From Cryomorphaceae bacterium (lineage in GTDB: Bacteria; Bacteroidota; Bacteroidia; Flavobacteriales; Schleiferiaceae): 64,000 nucleotides of DNA. Below, piece after piece: positions 25,060 through 34,568 of this stretch. The stretch's first letter is position 1; every line of letters begins with the position of its first letter. Below the pieces are notes generated by a model. It was given only the letters and a program-made list of their open reading frames with translations. It was not told the origin of the DNA and did no database searches. Position numbers and translations under genes: made by a program. The stretch lies in the NCBI GenBank assembly GCA_003566715.1, contig PXCF01000135.1, positions 1 through 64,000 of the forward strand. Direction: 5' to 3'.

Positions 25060-25956
25060 ATGCAAACTGTTCTCATTACCGGAGGCACAGGCTTGGTTGG
25101 CCAATCGATATCTGACCTTCTGAAAAAGGAAGGTTTAAATGTACGAATCCTTTCTACCAACAAACCTTTGGCCGATAAGCACAAACACATATTTTATTGG
25201 AATCCAGAAAAACTGGCCATTGATGAGCTCGCGCTAAATGAGGTAGATGCCATCGTCAATTTGGCGGGAAGCTCCATCAATCAACCTTGGACAAAAAGCG
25301 GAAAAGAACAGATTGTCAATAGCCGTGTAAACAGTTGCCAAACACTGGCAAATGCACTAAATGGAAAGAAAATCAAGTGCATTATTTCGGCTTCTGCTGT
25401 GGGTATTTACCCCGATAAAAATGAGCAATGGTTAACGGAAGATGCCCCAGCAGATACTGGTTTTTTAGCTGAAACGGTGGTAAAGTGGGAAGGCGCTTCC
25501 GCCGAATTTAAAAAGCACTGCGAAAGACACATCAGCTTGAGAATTGGCGTTGTTTTATCCGACAAAGGTGGGGCGCTTCCGGTTATTGCAAAGCCTGTTA
25601 AATTTGGTATTGGTAGTGCAATTGGCTCAGGAAAACAATACATGTCGTGGATACACATTCAAGATCTGGCTAGAATGGTTCACTTTGGTCTAAACAACGA
25701 AAAGATCAAAGGAACGTACAATGCCGTGGCCTCTAACCCCGTAACCAACGATGTTTTCACCAAAACACTGGCTAAAACCCTTAAAAAGCCTTATTTCTTT
25801 CCCAAAGTACCATCCTTTGTGATGCGTATTATTCTTGGAGAACGCGCCGACATTGTTCTCAAGGGAAGTCGGGTTTCCAATGAAAGGTTTAAAAAACACG
25901 ATTTCCAGTTTGAATTCGACCAAGTTGATCGTGCCTTTCAATCGTTTAATCTGTAA
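25060..25956 (+). CDS. TIGR01777 family NAD(P)-dependent epimerase-like protein (YfcH-like)
   Basis: Extended short-chain dehydrogenase fold, 298 residues. The N-terminal nucleotide-binding motif LITGGTGLVGQ is at about 5-15. Family-specific WNPEKLAID, VNLAGSSINQPWTKSGK and SASAVGIYP follow. The active-site Tyr here is within SAVGIYP. The C-terminal VPSFVMRIILGERADIVLKG is the DUF1731 tail of this family. The reaction is unknown for the family. It sits in a plus-strand cluster directly downstream of the coiled-coil lipoprotein. Confidence 0.9.
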   Translation: MQTVLITGGTGLVGQSISDLLKKEGLNVRILSTNKPLADKHKHIFYWNPEKLAIDELALNEVDAIVNLAGSSINQPWTKSGKEQIVNSRVNSCQTLANALNGKKIKCIISASAVGIYPDKNEQWLTEDAPADTGFLAETVVKWEGASAEFKKHCERHISLRIGVVLSDKGGALPVIAKPVKFGIGSAIGSGKQYMSWIHIQDLARMVHFGLNNEKIKGTYNAVASNPVTNDVFTKTLAKTLKKPYFFPKVPSFVMRIILGERADIVLKGSRVSNERFKKHDFQFEFDQVDRAFQSFNL

Positions 25957-26020
25957 TTATCAACCATAATCAAACTTCCGTATCCTCGTGATTGCGGGAA
26001 CGTTGTTCAAAAACTATCCT

Positions 26021-26908
26021 ATGAAAAAACAACTTTTTGCTTACGCATTAACCATTTCTCAGCTTTTTGTATTTGCCCAAATACCCGAAGGAACTGCTCT
26101 CTTCAATCGCGATGGCAGCACAGTTGAATACAGCACCCTTGTCGATAGATTGAAAGACGCTCAAATCGTCTTATTTGGTGAACTTCACGGAATAGAAGCC
26201 ACGCATGAACTAGAGCAAAATATAGCGAAATCACTTTTTAATGCCAAAGGTGATAAACTTATTCTCGGTGGTGAAATGTGGGAATTTGACCAGCAAGTCA
26301 TTGTCAATGAATACAAAAACAAACTGATCAATCACAAACAATTTGTAGCCGATGCGCGCTTATGGCCCAATTACAGCAAAGATTACCGTGGTTTTATCGA
26401 CGTTGCTCGTGAGAACAACCTTGACTTTATTGCCACCAACATACCTCGCCGTTACGCCTCTGTGGTTTATCACAATGGCCCCGACGCTCTATTGAAATTT
26501 GAAAAGTCAACGCGTAAGTCTTTACCCAAACTTCCTTTTACATTTGACAAAGACTTGCCCATTTACGCTGATATAGCCGAGCAAGTAGGTGGGCATGGCA
26601 GTGAAAACTTGGCTGCCGCTCAAGCCATTAAAGACGCCACTATGGCCAAGTATATTTTGGACAACACAAAAAAGAAAAACCTGTTTTTTCATATTCACGG
26701 AGAGTATCATTCCAAAGAATTTCAAGGTATTTACAATTACATCAAACAAGAAAAAGGCAAATGGGACGTGGTAAGCATCAGCTCTGTCATGCAAGAAGAG
26801 ATAGACAAACTTGAAGATGATCATTATGCTCGTGCCGATTTCATTTTTGTTGTAAAAGCCATAAAAGAAGACAGCACCATCGAAAGTGAGGAACCCTCAG
26901 AAGAATAA
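26021..26908 (+). CDS. ChaN-like haem-binding/Tiki-superfamily secreted protein
   Basis: Start set at ATG 26021; the upstream GTG frame lacks a signal. The 295 residues open with a signal peptide (MKKQLFAYALTISQLFVFA, cut before QIPEG). The ChaN (Cofac_haem_bdg) core follows: VLFGELHGIEATHELEQN with the GExH motif, GGEMWEFDQQ, LWPNYSKDYRGFIDVAR and a C-terminal FFHIHGEYHSKEF. The GE-H residues are those conserved in the erythromycin esterase/Tiki/ChaN fold. ChaN in Campylobacter binds haem; here haem binding is an inference. The C-terminus is acidic. It is 3 bp upstream of the Nif3-like gene. Confidence 0.82.
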   Translation: MKKQLFAYALTISQLFVFAQIPEGTALFNRDGSTVEYSTLVDRLKDAQIVLFGELHGIEATHELEQNIAKSLFNAKGDKLILGGEMWEFDQQVIVNEYKNKLINHKQFVADARLWPNYSKDYRGFIDVARENNLDFIATNIPRRYASVVYHNGPDALLKFEKSTRKSLPKLPFTFDKDLPIYADIAEQVGGHGSENLAAAQAIKDATMAKYILDNTKKKNLFFHIHGEYHSKEFQGIYNYIKQEKGKWDVVSISSVMQEEIDKLEDDHYARADFIFVVKAIKEDSTIESEEPSEE

Positions 26909-26911
26909 TCT

Positions 26912-28006
26912 ATGAAACTTGTCGATATAATTGATGCCCTAGAACAATGGGCACCAAAGAACCTTCAGGAAAGTTACGACAACAGTGGACTGCAAATTGG
27001 CAGTCGCAATAAAAGCGTTAAAAAAGCACTGTTCACGCTCGATGTTACGCCGGAAGTTGTAGAAGAAGCAAAAAACAAGGGCTGCGACCTCATCATTGCA
27101 CATCACCCACTCATTTTTAAGCCGCTAAAAAAATTGACCGAGTCCAACTTAGTTGAAAAATGTGTGTCACTCTTAATCAAAAACGACATTGCTCTGTACA
27201 CCATCCACACCAATTTAGATAATATAGATACCGGTGTTAATTACGAAATAGCACAGCAGTTAGGTATTGACTCGCCAAAAATCCTACAACCCGGAAAATC
27301 AAAACTCAACAAGCTGGTCGTGTTTGTTCCGGTAAAAGATACAGATACAGTGGCTGACGCGATGTTTAAAAATGGTGCAGGTCATATTGGCAAGTACAGC
27401 GAATGCAGTTTTCAGTCGAATGGAACCGGAACATTTAAGCCCAACGAGGACGCCAACCCTCATGTAGGCAAAAGAGGGAAAAGACATTTAGAAAGTGAAA
27501 CAAAATTAGAAGTCATAGTTCCCGACTACAAAGTATCATCGGTTATCAAAGCAATGAAGCAAGCCCATCCTTATGAGGAAGTTGCTTATGATGTCTTAGT
27601 TCTGGACAATACATTTGAGCGCATTGGTTCCGGAATGATTGGTGATTTACGCGAACCCATGGATGCTACGGCATTTTTAGATAAGTTAAAGGAAACGTTT
27701 AACTGTGGAGTGGTTAAATACACCCGTAACGGACCAAAATTGATCAAACACGTGGCTTTTTGTGGGGGCTCCGGAAGTTTTCTCATCCATGCTGCGAAAC
27801 AAGCAGGTGCGGACATATTTATTACCGGAGATGTCACTTATCACAGCTTCTTTGACGCCACCGAAACCTTTATGATTGCAGACATTGGACATTACGAAAG
27901 TGAGCAATTTACCTCCCAACATTTAATGCGGTATATAAACAAAAAATTCCCTACTTTTGCCACACTTTTGACGACCGTTCAAACAAACCCCGTAAATACC
28001 CATTAA
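26912..28006 (+). CDS. Nif3-like dinuclear metal-centre protein (GTP cyclohydrolase 1 type 2 homolog)
   Basis: A 364-residue member of the Nif3/YbgI family, which forms toroidal hexamers with a dinuclear metal site. Metal-binding motifs are the pair in IIAHHPLIFKPLKKL, the TNLDNIDTG segment and the late ADIGHYESEQF. A PII-like insert domain (about 125-235, HIGKYSECSFQSNGTGTFKP) is present, as is normal for this length class. The family name includes a GTP cyclohydrolase label, but the true activity is unsettled. It is directly followed, 2 bp later, by the CdsZ-like gene, a pairing that recurs in Bacteroidota genomes. Confidence 0.93.
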   Translation: MKLVDIIDALEQWAPKNLQESYDNSGLQIGSRNKSVKKALFTLDVTPEVVEEAKNKGCDLIIAHHPLIFKPLKKLTESNLVEKCVSLLIKNDIALYTIHTNLDNIDTGVNYEIAQQLGIDSPKILQPGKSKLNKLVVFVPVKDTDTVADAMFKNGAGHIGKYSECSFQSNGTGTFKPNEDANPHVGKRGKRHLESETKLEVIVPDYKVSSVIKAMKQAHPYEEVAYDVLVLDNTFERIGSGMIGDLREPMDATAFLDKLKETFNCGVVKYTRNGPKLIKHVAFCGGSGSFLIHAAKQAGADIFITGDVTYHSFFDATETFMIADIGHYESEQFTSQHLMRYINKKFPTFATLLTTVQTNPVNTH

Positions 28007-28008
28007 CT

Positions 28009-28782
28009 ATGGCTAAAGAAGTCACCACAGAAGATAAACTACGCGCATTATACGATTTACAAATAATTCACTCACGCATCGATGAACTTCGCTCTGTTAG
28101 GGGCGAATTGCCACTTGAAGTCGAAGATTTGGAAGATGAGATTGCCGGTTTGGAAACCCGTCTTAACAAAACCAAAGCGGAATTGAACGACATCAAAAAC
28201 GACATTTCGGACAAAGAGAACTTAATTGCCGATTGCCGTGAAAAAATTACTAAGTATGAAGAGCAACAAAAGAACGTGCGTAACAACCGTGAATTTGAAG
28301 CCCTCAACAAGGAAATAGAATTTCAGCAATTGGAAATTCAATTGGCAGAGAAGCGCATTCGTGAATTTGGTGCGCGAATAGATGCCAAAGAAGAAGTCAT
28401 CTCCGGGATTGAGAAAAAATTGGAAGAGCGCAGCTCCCACTTGGGTTTCAAAAAATCAGAGTTAGAAGGCATTCTCAAGGAAACACAAAAAGAAGAAGAG
28501 CTATTAAATAAAAAGGCTTCAGAGTTTGAAAAAAACATTGAAGCCCGTTTATTGGAAGCCTATAAGCGCATCAGACATCGTGCGAAAAACGGCTTGGCTG
28601 TTGTACCCATTGAGCGCGGTGCATCTGCCGGTTCATTCTTTACCATTCCTCCTCAAAGACAAATGGAGGTCGCGGCAAGAAAACGCATCATAACCGATGA
28701 GCACTCTGGACGTTTTCTGGTTGATGCCGAATTGGCGCGCGAAGAAGAAGAAAAAATCAATGGTCTTATAGCCAAGGCATAA
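28009..28782 (+). CDS. CdsZ-like coiled-coil protein with lost zinc-ribbon cysteines
   Basis: A 257-residue cytoplasmic protein: long coiled coil at about 10-185 and a short C-terminal domain. The family normally ends in a C4 zinc ribbon (pattern D-A-CGGC-F...PPQRQ...CEYCGR). Here the same region reads ERGASAGSFFTIPPQRQ and ITDEHSGRFLVDAEL. All four expected cysteines are replaced, yet the flanking NGLAVVPIER, PPQRQ and GRFLVDAEL are kept. The fold may be retained without zinc or stabilised otherwise. It lies 2 bp after nif3, and a TACTTTTG box at 27952-27959 inside nif3 could be an internal promoter. A terminator hairpin follows at 28817. Confidence 0.8.
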   Translation: MAKEVTTEDKLRALYDLQIIHSRIDELRSVRGELPLEVEDLEDEIAGLETRLNKTKAELNDIKNDISDKENLIADCREKITKYEEQQKNVRNNREFEALNKEIEFQQLEIQLAEKRIREFGARIDAKEEVISGIEKKLEERSSHLGFKKSELEGILKETQKEEELLNKKASEFEKNIEARLLEAYKRIRHRAKNGLAVVPIERGASAGSFFTIPPQRQMEVAARKRIITDEHSGRFLVDAELAREEEEKINGLIAKA

Positions 28783-28789
28783 TTTAAAC

Positions 28790-30262
28790 ATGATTTTTGT
28801 AAGGTATATAACGAATAAAAGGACAGCCCTATGGTTGTCCTTTTTTGTTTTATTGACGTCGCCTCAGAGCCTCAGAGCCCAGTACTCGAGCACATTTAGT
28901 GAGGCATATCTCAGCATCTGGTCGTTAAAACTCGAAGCGGCGCGCGCACATCAAAAGCTTACCGCCAACGAAAAACTATACATCCATGCTTTAGCGGACT
29001 TCATGGAAGCGTATACCTCTGATAGAGAGTCGCTTGCTGAAAGTAAGGCAAAAAGCATGGCCAAGCATATTTCTGAGCTTGAACGCTCAAAAAATGAGCA
29101 AGCACTTATATTTGCCGCTGAGCTTTATATGCTAAAAGCTGCGCTTCGTGCCAAGCACAACAGTCGCGTTGGTGCAGGTTGGGATTTTTGGAAGGGATAT
29201 CGCCTGGCAAAACTCAACACACAAAAAAACCCCAACCATCCCCAAAACATGCTTCATTGGGGCATCATTGAGTGTGGCATTGGCAGCATGCCGGAAGACC
29301 TTCAACGATACCTTTCCTGGCTCGGATTTAGCGGTGATCTAGACAATGGGCTTTCTCTGCTCTACGATGCCCATGTAGCATCCAAAAGTAAAACTGCATT
29401 TAAACACCTGCAAATTATCACAGGTATGGCATTTGTTTCGTCGGAAGTACAACTCAACAACAACAAACAAATCCGACTGGAAAAACTGGGACTTAACCCC
29501 AGCGAATCGCCCATTATGTGTGTGGTTGAGGCAAAAATTCTCTTCGACCAAAATAAAGCGCAAACAGCGTTTGACTTGTTGGACAATAGAAAAGTCTACA
29601 CCGAAGAATACCCTTTCCCCTACCTCTCATATTTAAAAGGAAGGATTGCTGTAACCATTGAACACAAAGATGCAGCGAATATTCTTAAGCGTTTTTTAGA
29701 GGAATCCGAAGGGTCTTTTTTTGTAGCCTCTGCGCATCGGTACCTATGGTGGTATTATCACTTAAACAACAACCCGCAAAAAGCTTCGTTCCACCGACAA
29801 CAAATTTCCAATGTTGAAACAAAGAAAACCGGTGCCGATGAACTGGCAGCTTACGAAGCAAACTTTCCACTCAATACCCATTTACTTCGAGCTAGACTTC
29901 TTTTTGATCAAGGAAAGTTCAAGCAATGTTTAACCCACATCACTTCCAAGCTTTCCGACGATGTTTGCAATAACAATCGCGAAAAAGGTGAGTACTTTTA
30001 TCGGATGGGAAGATGCCACCAAAGCTTAAATCAACCTCAAGAAGCCATCAAGCGACTAGATCAAAGCATCGGTTTTTACGGCGATATGGAAACCTTTGAA
30101 CGCGCCAATGCACTCCTTCAAGCGGCAATGCTCTACGAAGCGCGCAAGGAGTGTGGAGTTGCTTCCGACTATTTCAAACAAGTTTTGTCATTTTCAAGTT
30201 ATCCCTTTTACGAAGGCATTCACCAAAAAGCCAAATCTGGTTTAAAAAGATGTAAATCATAA
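28790..30262 (+). CDS. Secreted TPR-like helical protein of unknown function
   Basis: A 490-residue protein with a signal peptide (NKRTALWLSFFVLLTS, then PQSLRA before Q). The rest is almost all helical with TPR-like pairs: AARAHQKLTANEKLYIHALA, NGLSLLYDAHVASKSKTAFK, LRARLLFDQGKFKQCLTHIT, YRMGRCHQSLNQPQEAIKRL. It is likely periplasmic or surface-associated and mediates protein contacts; no enzyme motif is seen. The 5' codons coincide with an intrinsic terminator hairpin, so either expression is attenuated or translation starts just after, for example at TTG 28835. The antiporter gene follows after 3 bp. Confidence 0.78.
   Translation: MIFVRYITNKRTALWLSFFVLLTSPQSLRAQYSSTFSEAYLSIWSLKLEAARAHQKLTANEKLYIHALADFMEAYTSDRESLAESKAKSMAKHISELERSKNEQALIFAAELYMLKAALRAKHNSRVGAGWDFWKGYRLAKLNTQKNPNHPQNMLHWGIIECGIGSMPEDLQRYLSWLGFSGDLDNGLSLLYDAHVASKSKTAFKHLQIITGMAFVSSEVQLNNNKQIRLEKLGLNPSESPIMCVVEAKILFDQNKAQTAFDLLDNRKVYTEEYPFPYLSYLKGRIAVTIEHKDAANILKRFLEESEGSFFVASAHRYLWWYYHLNNNPQKASFHRQQISNVETKKTGADELAAYEANFPLNTHLLRARLLFDQGKFKQCLTHITSKLSDDVCNNNREKGEYFYRMGRCHQSLNQPQEAIKRLDQSIGFYGDMETFERANALLQAAMLYEARKECGVASDYFKQVLSFSSYPFYEGIHQKAKSGLKRCKS
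28817..28846 (+). terminator. Intrinsic terminator after the CdsZ-like gene, inside the next open frame
   Basis: GGACAGCC and GGTTGTCC pair (one G-U) around CTAT, preceded by an A run and followed by TTTTTT. It overlaps the codons for the signal peptide of the downstream TPR-like protein. Confidence 0.7.
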
Positions 30263-30265
30263 TTC

Positions 30266-32272
30266 ATGGAACACCCGGACTTTTCCTTTCTCAATGATCT
30301 GGTTATTATTTTAGGATTGGCTGCAGTTGTTAGCCTTGTTTTTAAGCGCTTTAAAGCACCTACCATCATTGGTTTTTTGATTACCGGGATTGCCTTTGGT
30401 CCAGCGGGTATAGGATTGGTAAGTGCATCTGAAGGCGTAGAGACCCTTGCTGAAGTGGGCGTGATTCTTCTGCTCTTTATCATTGGGCTGGAGTTTTCGT
30501 TAAAAAGTTTGGCAGCCATTCGCAAGAGTGTTTTTGTTGGTGGAGGGCTTCAGGTGGGTATCACCATAACACTGGTGACAATTATCTTCATACTTTTAGG
30601 AAAACCATCCAACCATGCAGTATTCGCTGGATTCCTTATAGCACTTAGCTCCACCGCTATTGTCCTTAAACTTTTGCAAGAAAAAGGCGAAATCCACTCA
30701 CCTCAAGGTAAAATGGCTTTGGCTATTCTTATTTTTCAGGACATCATTGTGGTGCCCATGATGCTGTTTGCACCCATTCTCGCAGGCGAAGCAGATTCTC
30801 CACTAAAGGATTTAAGTTTTTTGCTGCTAAAGGTGGTTTTGTTGGTAGGGGCTGTTCTCTTTTTAGCCCGTTACGTATTTCCACGCATTCTTTTTGAGGT
30901 TGCAAAAACCCGAAGTCAGGAGTTGTTCATACTGGTTATCTTAGTTACCTGCTTTGCCGTGGCAGGTATTAGCGCTGAGTTAGGGCTGTCGCTTGCATTA
31001 GGGGCCTTTTTAGCGGGACTGATTATTTCTGAATCAGAGTACAGTCATCAAGCCATTGCCCAGGCCATCCCCTTCAGAGAAATTTTCATGAGTGTGTTCT
31101 TTATCTCCATCGGCATGTTGGTGGATTTGACATTCTTTTTCCTAAATGCACACTGGATTATTCTTCTTACTTTGGGCGTTTTCTTAGTCAAAACATCAAT
31201 CGTTGCGTTCGTTGTGTACCTCTTAAAATATCCGGTAAGAACGGCCATTCTCACCGGATTGTCACTGTTTCAAGTTGGAGAATTTTCATTTATCCTTGCT
31301 AAAGTAGGCATCAACTTCGAACTACTTGACGACAACACCTACCAATACTTTCTCGCGATGAGTATTTTAAGCATGGGTATTACGCCTTTGGTGCTGAATA
31401 AGAGAGAGCGAATTTGTCAGCTGTTTGAAAAAACCGGCATCCCCAAACGTGCTGAATCTGCTCGTCGCTCGAGTAATGGCAATGAAGAACTCAATGAGGC
31501 TGCGCTACAGGATCACATTATAATTATTGGATATGGCATCAATGGCAAAAACGTCAGTAAAGCTGCAGAATTTTCTAAGATACCTTATTTGGTTGTAGAA
31601 ATGAATCCACAAACCGTCAAAACTGAAAGAGAAAAAGGCGTGCCCATACTATTTGGAGATGCCGCTCATCCGCATATCTTAGAACACGCAAACTTTGCAA
31701 AAGCTAAAGTCATTGTGGTGGCCATATCCGACCCGCAATCAACCAGACAAATCATTACCAATATCCGCCAATACAATCAACGCGTTCACTTAATTGTGCG
31801 CACGCGGTTTGTCAAAGAAATTGAAGAGAACATTCGCTTAGGCGCGGACGACGTTATTCCCGAGGAGTTTGAAACCTCCATTGAAATTTTCACCCGTGTA
31901 TTACACAAGTTTATGGTGCCCATTCAGGAAATTGAACGGTTTACCGAGGCCATACGTGGTGACAACTACAAAATGCTACGACCGGACAATAGCAAACAAC
32001 ACCTACCAGAATTGCATATACCAGAGTTTAACATCGCCTCTATCCTGGCAGAAAGAGCTAAACCTTTGTTTGGCGGACAAGGGTTGGCCAAAAGTGGACT
32101 ACGCGATAAATTTGGGGTTCAATTATTGGCCATAAAGCGCGGTGATGAATATATTTACAACCTCCACGGAGAAACCGTTATAGAAAACGAGGACGTATTG
32201 TACGTAGCCGGAAAAAAAGACAATATTCAAGCTCTTTATAGAGAGTTGCGTATTGACAAAGGATATGAATAA
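30266..32272 (+). CDS. Kef-type K+/H+ antiporter with RCK domain (CPA2 family)
   Basis: Monovalent cation:proton antiporter of the KefB/KefC group. The 668 residues have about 12 membrane helices at 1-380 (ITGIAFGPAGIGLV, ALAILIFQDIIVVPMML, AGISAELGLSLALGAFLAGL). A cytoplasmic RCK_N domain with IIIIGYGINGKNVSK binds NAD(H) or nucleotide at about 420-540. An RCK_C domain follows at about 580-660 (LLAIKRGDEYIYN...VLYVAGKKDNIQ). The glutathione-binding features of E. coli KefC are not evident. It may regulate potassium or pH; substrate is inferred from family. Confidence 0.9.
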   Translation: MEHPDFSFLNDLVIILGLAAVVSLVFKRFKAPTIIGFLITGIAFGPAGIGLVSASEGVETLAEVGVILLLFIIGLEFSLKSLAAIRKSVFVGGGLQVGITITLVTIIFILLGKPSNHAVFAGFLIALSSTAIVLKLLQEKGEIHSPQGKMALAILIFQDIIVVPMMLFAPILAGEADSPLKDLSFLLLKVVLLVGAVLFLARYVFPRILFEVAKTRSQELFILVILVTCFAVAGISAELGLSLALGAFLAGLIISESEYSHQAIAQAIPFREIFMSVFFISIGMLVDLTFFFLNAHWIILLTLGVFLVKTSIVAFVVYLLKYPVRTAILTGLSLFQVGEFSFILAKVGINFELLDDNTYQYFLAMSILSMGITPLVLNKRERICQLFEKTGIPKRAESARRSSNGNEELNEAALQDHIIIIGYGINGKNVSKAAEFSKIPYLVVEMNPQTVKTEREKGVPILFGDAAHPHILEHANFAKAKVIVVAISDPQSTRQIITNIRQYNQRVHLIVRTRFVKEIEENIRLGADDVIPEEFETSIEIFTRVLHKFMVPIQEIERFTEAIRGDNYKMLRPDNSKQHLPELHIPEFNIASILAERAKPLFGGQGLAKSGLRDKFGVQLLAIKRGDEYIYNLHGETVIENEDVLYVAGKKDNIQALYRELRIDKGYE

Positions 32273-32345
32273 TAAGTTTCTTGGTCGCACTAACTTTACC
32301 AACTAAACGTAATTCGTTTATTTAACCATCATTAAAAAAACACGA

Positions 32346-34511
32346 ATGAATAAGCATTTTTTCATACTAGTATTAACCGTATTAGCAACACTCAATGGTG
32401 TTGCCCAAGAAAAAAAAGCCGTTTCTGTTAACGATATTTGGGGGAATTATCAATTCTACACCCAAGGCGTCAGTGGATTGCGCTCAATGGCCGATGGTGA
32501 GCATTTTACCACCAAAAAAAATGCAGCTGGCCAAACGCTCGTTCTTAAACACAGCTACAAAACTGGGAAAGTCGTGGATACCATATTCAGCACTTCTCAA
32601 TTAGAAGACAATGTTTCCTTCGACAATTATGCTGTGAGCTCCGACGAGCGCTTTATTATCCTTTTTAGCGAAACCGAAGGTATTTATCGCTACAGCAGCA
32701 AGAGCATTGTGAGAGCCGTTGATTTAAACACCAACAACAGCTACCTCATAAGCAAGAACAAAATTCAACTCCCAGTGGTTTCTCCGGATGCCAAGTATGT
32801 TTCTTATGTTTACAAGAACAACCTTTATTTGTACAACTTAGAAAATAAGTCAGTAAAGGCACTTACCGACGACGGGGAGCACAACAAAATCATTTATGGG
32901 GCTACAGACTGGGTTTATGAAGAAGAGTTTCAGTTTGACCGCGCATATGAGTGGTCTCCCGACGGAAAATACCTGGCCTATTACCGATTTGACGAAACAG
33001 ATGTACCCGAGTTTTCGATGGACGTTTACGGCGATGGCTTATACCCCACCCAAGATCGATTTAAGTATCCCAAAGCCGGTGAAGTAAATGCCGAAGTGAG
33101 CATTTTCACTTACAACCCGGAAAGCAACACCCATAAACCGATTACCATTGAAAACCAGCCGGAATACATAGGCCGCATCAAGTGGAGAAGCAAGGATGAT
33201 TTAGCGCTTTTTTCTCTCAATCGTCACCAAAATGAGCTTATTATCTTTAATCACAACGTAAAGACCAATAAAACAGAACAATGGTATAAAGAAACCGACG
33301 AAGCATTTGTAGAAATGGACGACAACCAATTTTTCTTATCCAATGGAGAGTTTATTCGCTTGAGTGGAAAAGACGGTTATTATCACCTTTATCACATCAA
33401 TAATAGAGGCAACGAAAAACAAATTACTTCCGGCACTTGGGACATTACCGAACTATATGGCTATAATCCCTCCAGCAAACGATTGTACTTTCAAGCGGCC
33501 AAAGACAATCCAACCGAGCGGGGCATTTACTCCATTAAACTCAATGGGAGATCCTTAAAAACCCTGCATAACGAACGTGGCTGGAACAGCGCTGAGTTCA
33601 GTGAGCAATGCAAGTACTTCATCAACAACCACAGCACCACAGCACGAGTTAACCGTCACGATTTATACGACGAAAACGGCAATCACATACGCAACCTGCA
33701 AGACAACAAACCTGTCCAAGATCGCATCGACAACCGTTTTAAATTAAGCACAACCGAATTCTTCACCTTTACCACTGAAGAATCTGTTGATCTAAACGGA
33801 TACATGATCAAGCCATTGGATTTTGACGAAAGTAAAAAGTACCCCGTGTTGATGTTTGTCTATGGTGGTCCGGGGTCACAAACCGTAAAAAACAGCTTCG
33901 ACGGATTCAATCATTTTTGGTATCAACACTTAGCGTCCAAAGGATACATTATCGTATCCGTTGACAATCGCGGTACCGGGGCTAGAGGACGAGACTTCAA
34001 AAAAGTTACTTATCAGCAGTTGGGTCATTACGAGTTAATCGACCAAATGGAGACGGCACGTTGGCTTGGCAAACAAAGTTACGTTGACCCATACCGCATT
34101 GGTATTTGGGGATGGAGCTATGGAGGTTATATGTCGTCATTGGCGATTACCCGCGCGGCCGACTTATTTTCAACGGCCATAGCTGTTGCTCCCGTAACCA
34201 CATGGCGATATTACAACACCATTTACACCGAGAGATACATGCGAACGCCGCAGGAAAACCCGGGAGGTTACGACGACAATTCTCCGGTTAATTACGCAAA
34301 AAAATTAAAAGGTAAGTACCTTTTGATTCACGGAACTGCAGACGATAATGTGCACGTACAAAATGCCATGCAAATGATCAATGCATTAATTGACCAAAAT
34401 GTACCGTTCGAGCAGTTTATGTATCCAGACAGAAATCACGGTATATACGGTGGCAATACGCGGTTACACCTATATAATATGATGACAAAGTTCATTGAAG
34501 AAAATCTTTAA
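32346..34511 (+). CDS. Dipeptidyl peptidase IV-like serine peptidase (S9 family)
   Basis: Releases N-terminal dipeptides, typically X-Pro. The 721 residues start with a signal peptide (MNKHFFILVLTVLATLNGVA). The N-terminal eight-bladed propeller includes the DPP-IV-type EE motif in WVYEEEFQ. The C-terminal alpha/beta-hydrolase domain holds GWSYGG with catalytic S591, TADDNVH with the Asp at 666 or 667, and DRNHGIYGG with H698. Motif spacing fits a complete enzyme. In Bacteroidota such peptidases act in the periplasm to digest imported oligopeptides. It is preceded by a 73-bp gap after the antiporter gene. Confidence 0.95.
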   Translation: MNKHFFILVLTVLATLNGVAQEKKAVSVNDIWGNYQFYTQGVSGLRSMADGEHFTTKKNAAGQTLVLKHSYKTGKVVDTIFSTSQLEDNVSFDNYAVSSDERFIILFSETEGIYRYSSKSIVRAVDLNTNNSYLISKNKIQLPVVSPDAKYVSYVYKNNLYLYNLENKSVKALTDDGEHNKIIYGATDWVYEEEFQFDRAYEWSPDGKYLAYYRFDETDVPEFSMDVYGDGLYPTQDRFKYPKAGEVNAEVSIFTYNPESNTHKPITIENQPEYIGRIKWRSKDDLALFSLNRHQNELIIFNHNVKTNKTEQWYKETDEAFVEMDDNQFFLSNGEFIRLSGKDGYYHLYHINNRGNEKQITSGTWDITELYGYNPSSKRLYFQAAKDNPTERGIYSIKLNGRSLKTLHNERGWNSAEFSEQCKYFINNHSTTARVNRHDLYDENGNHIRNLQDNKPVQDRIDNRFKLSTTEFFTFTTEESVDLNGYMIKPLDFDESKKYPVLMFVYGGPGSQTVKNSFDGFNHFWYQHLASKGYIIVSVDNRGTGARGRDFKKVTYQQLGHYELIDQMETARWLGKQSYVDPYRIGIWGWSYGGYMSSLAITRAADLFSTAIAVAPVTTWRYYNTIYTERYMRTPQENPGGYDDNSPVNYAKKLKGKYLLIHGTADDNVHVQNAMQMINALIDQNVPFEQFMYPDRNHGIYGGNTRLHLYNMMTKFIEENL

Positions 34512-34514
34512 TGA

Positions 34515-34543
34515 TTGTTATTTCAATCTTAACGTTATATTTG
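34515..34543 (+). promoter_or_regulatory. Promoter of the lipocalin-like lipoprotein gene
   Basis: TTG at 34515-34517, 18-bp spacer, TATATTTG at 34536-34543, 25 bp before ATG 34569. Confidence 0.65.
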
Positions 34544-34568
34544 CACTTAATCTTAAACTAAACCCATC

